A DNA stretch of 6,423 bases from Acidobacteriaceae bacterium (GTDB lineage: Bacteria; Acidobacteriota; Terriglobia; Terriglobales; Acidobacteriaceae), in contig JASHYS010000209.1 of assembly GCA_030042915.1 (NCBI GenBank), positions 1 through 6,423 on the forward strand, read 5' to 3'. The position numbers and the translations under genes are program-made. This document shows, piece by piece, positions 6,170 to 6,423 of the stretch; the first letter of the stretch is position 1, and each line of letters begins with the position of its first letter. The notes beneath the pieces are model-generated. The model made no database searches. It had not been told where the DNA came from and worked only from the letters and a program-made list of their open reading frames with translations.

Positions 6170-6423
6170 ATGCCAATTAATGATAATAAAACAGAAAACG
6201 ACATTCAAGTTAAAAATGTCACTACAAACATAAATGACAATGGCCGCATTGTCATCCCAGCCGAGATTCGAAAGGGCATGGGGCTTAAACCCGGGGATGC
6301 CGTTGTGATGTCGCTCGAGGATGGAGTGCTCCGGGTCGAATCGCAGCTCGCCAGGATTCGGAGAATTCAGGCAGAATTCAAGCCCTTTGCCAATTCCGCG
6401 GTCCTCGCCTCTGACGAACTGAC
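6170..6423 (+). CDS. AbrB/MazE-fold DNA-binding protein, probable antitoxin (3' truncated)
   Basis: The frame is open from the ATG at 6170 through the right edge (84 codons seen). The swapped-hairpin AbrB/SpoVT fold is recognisable at residues 17-57: VTTNINDNGRIVIPAEIRK followed by GMGLKPGDAVVMSLEDGVL. Typical markers are the GRIVIP strand, the IRK helix and the LKPGD turn. The following helix (LARIRRIQAEF, 60-70) and the segment ending ASDEL at the edge resemble VapB/MazE-type antitoxins whose C-terminal tail binds a VapC-like PIN toxin; a toxin gene just beyond 6423 would be expected. An in-frame ATG at 6152 would add six residues, with only a weak AGG upstream; I prefer 6170 because the promoter covers 6152. 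The first 16 residues are an extension rich in Asn, Asp and Lys, encoded by DNA of about 26 % GC, against about 60 % for the rest. It could instead be a standalone transition-state regulator. Confidence 0.85.
   Translation, partial: MPINDNKTENDIQVKNVTTNINDNGRIVIPAEIRKGMGLKPGDAVVMSLEDGVLRVESQLARIRRIQAEFKPFANSAVLASDEL

Overview
The window is a GC-rich (about 60 %) bacterial chromosome fragment. It most resembles an acidobacterium of the Terriglobales/Acidobacteriaceae type. That placement is an inference: it rests on GC content, the flavour of the proteins, a secreted hypothetical protein of a type I associate with that phylum, and a repeat-like intergenic element. No rRNA or other marker gene is present to confirm it.

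Layout. Bases 2-541 (+) encode the C-terminal part of a CstA-type carbon starvation/peptide transporter. A 130-bp convergent spacer follows, holding hairpins, a repeat-like element and a possible terminator. From about 672 to 6018 every gene is on the minus strand. Read in the direction of transcription these are: a leucyl aminopeptidase (pepA, M17 family; 6018-4498), a secreted protein of unknown function (4356-3631), a PAS-GGDEF protein (about 3441-2509), motA (2524-1646) and motB (1646-672). The last three form a tight operon: the GGDEF gene overlaps motA by 16 nt and motA overlaps motB by 1 nt. Spacers of about 140 bp (4357-4497) and 190 bp (3442-3630) separate the other genes; I see no convincing terminator or promoter in either. 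Divergent from pepA, and running off the right edge, is an AbrB/MazE-fold DNA-binding protein, probably the antitoxin of a toxin-antitoxin pair. It is preceded by a near-consensus sigma-70 promoter.

How the genes work together. MotA and MotB form the proton-driven stator of the flagellar motor and carry all the classical functional residues. The PAS-GGDEF protein is translationally coupled to them, so it is made with the stator. Its GGDEF signature is intact, but nearly every other nucleotide- or metal-contacting residue is replaced, so it is more likely a sensory or binding protein than a diguanylate cyclase. PepA, the secreted protein and CstA have no evident functional link to the stator, although CstA (peptide uptake) and PepA (peptide breakdown) could both serve peptide use.

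Most of the window is ordinary. The points most worth a second look are the degenerate GGDEF protein coupled to motAB, a six-residue insertion next to the PepA active site, and the AT-rich, apparently leaderless 5' end of the AbrB-type gene. Nothing here establishes a new multi-gene system; a toxin partner, if there is one, lies beyond the right edge.
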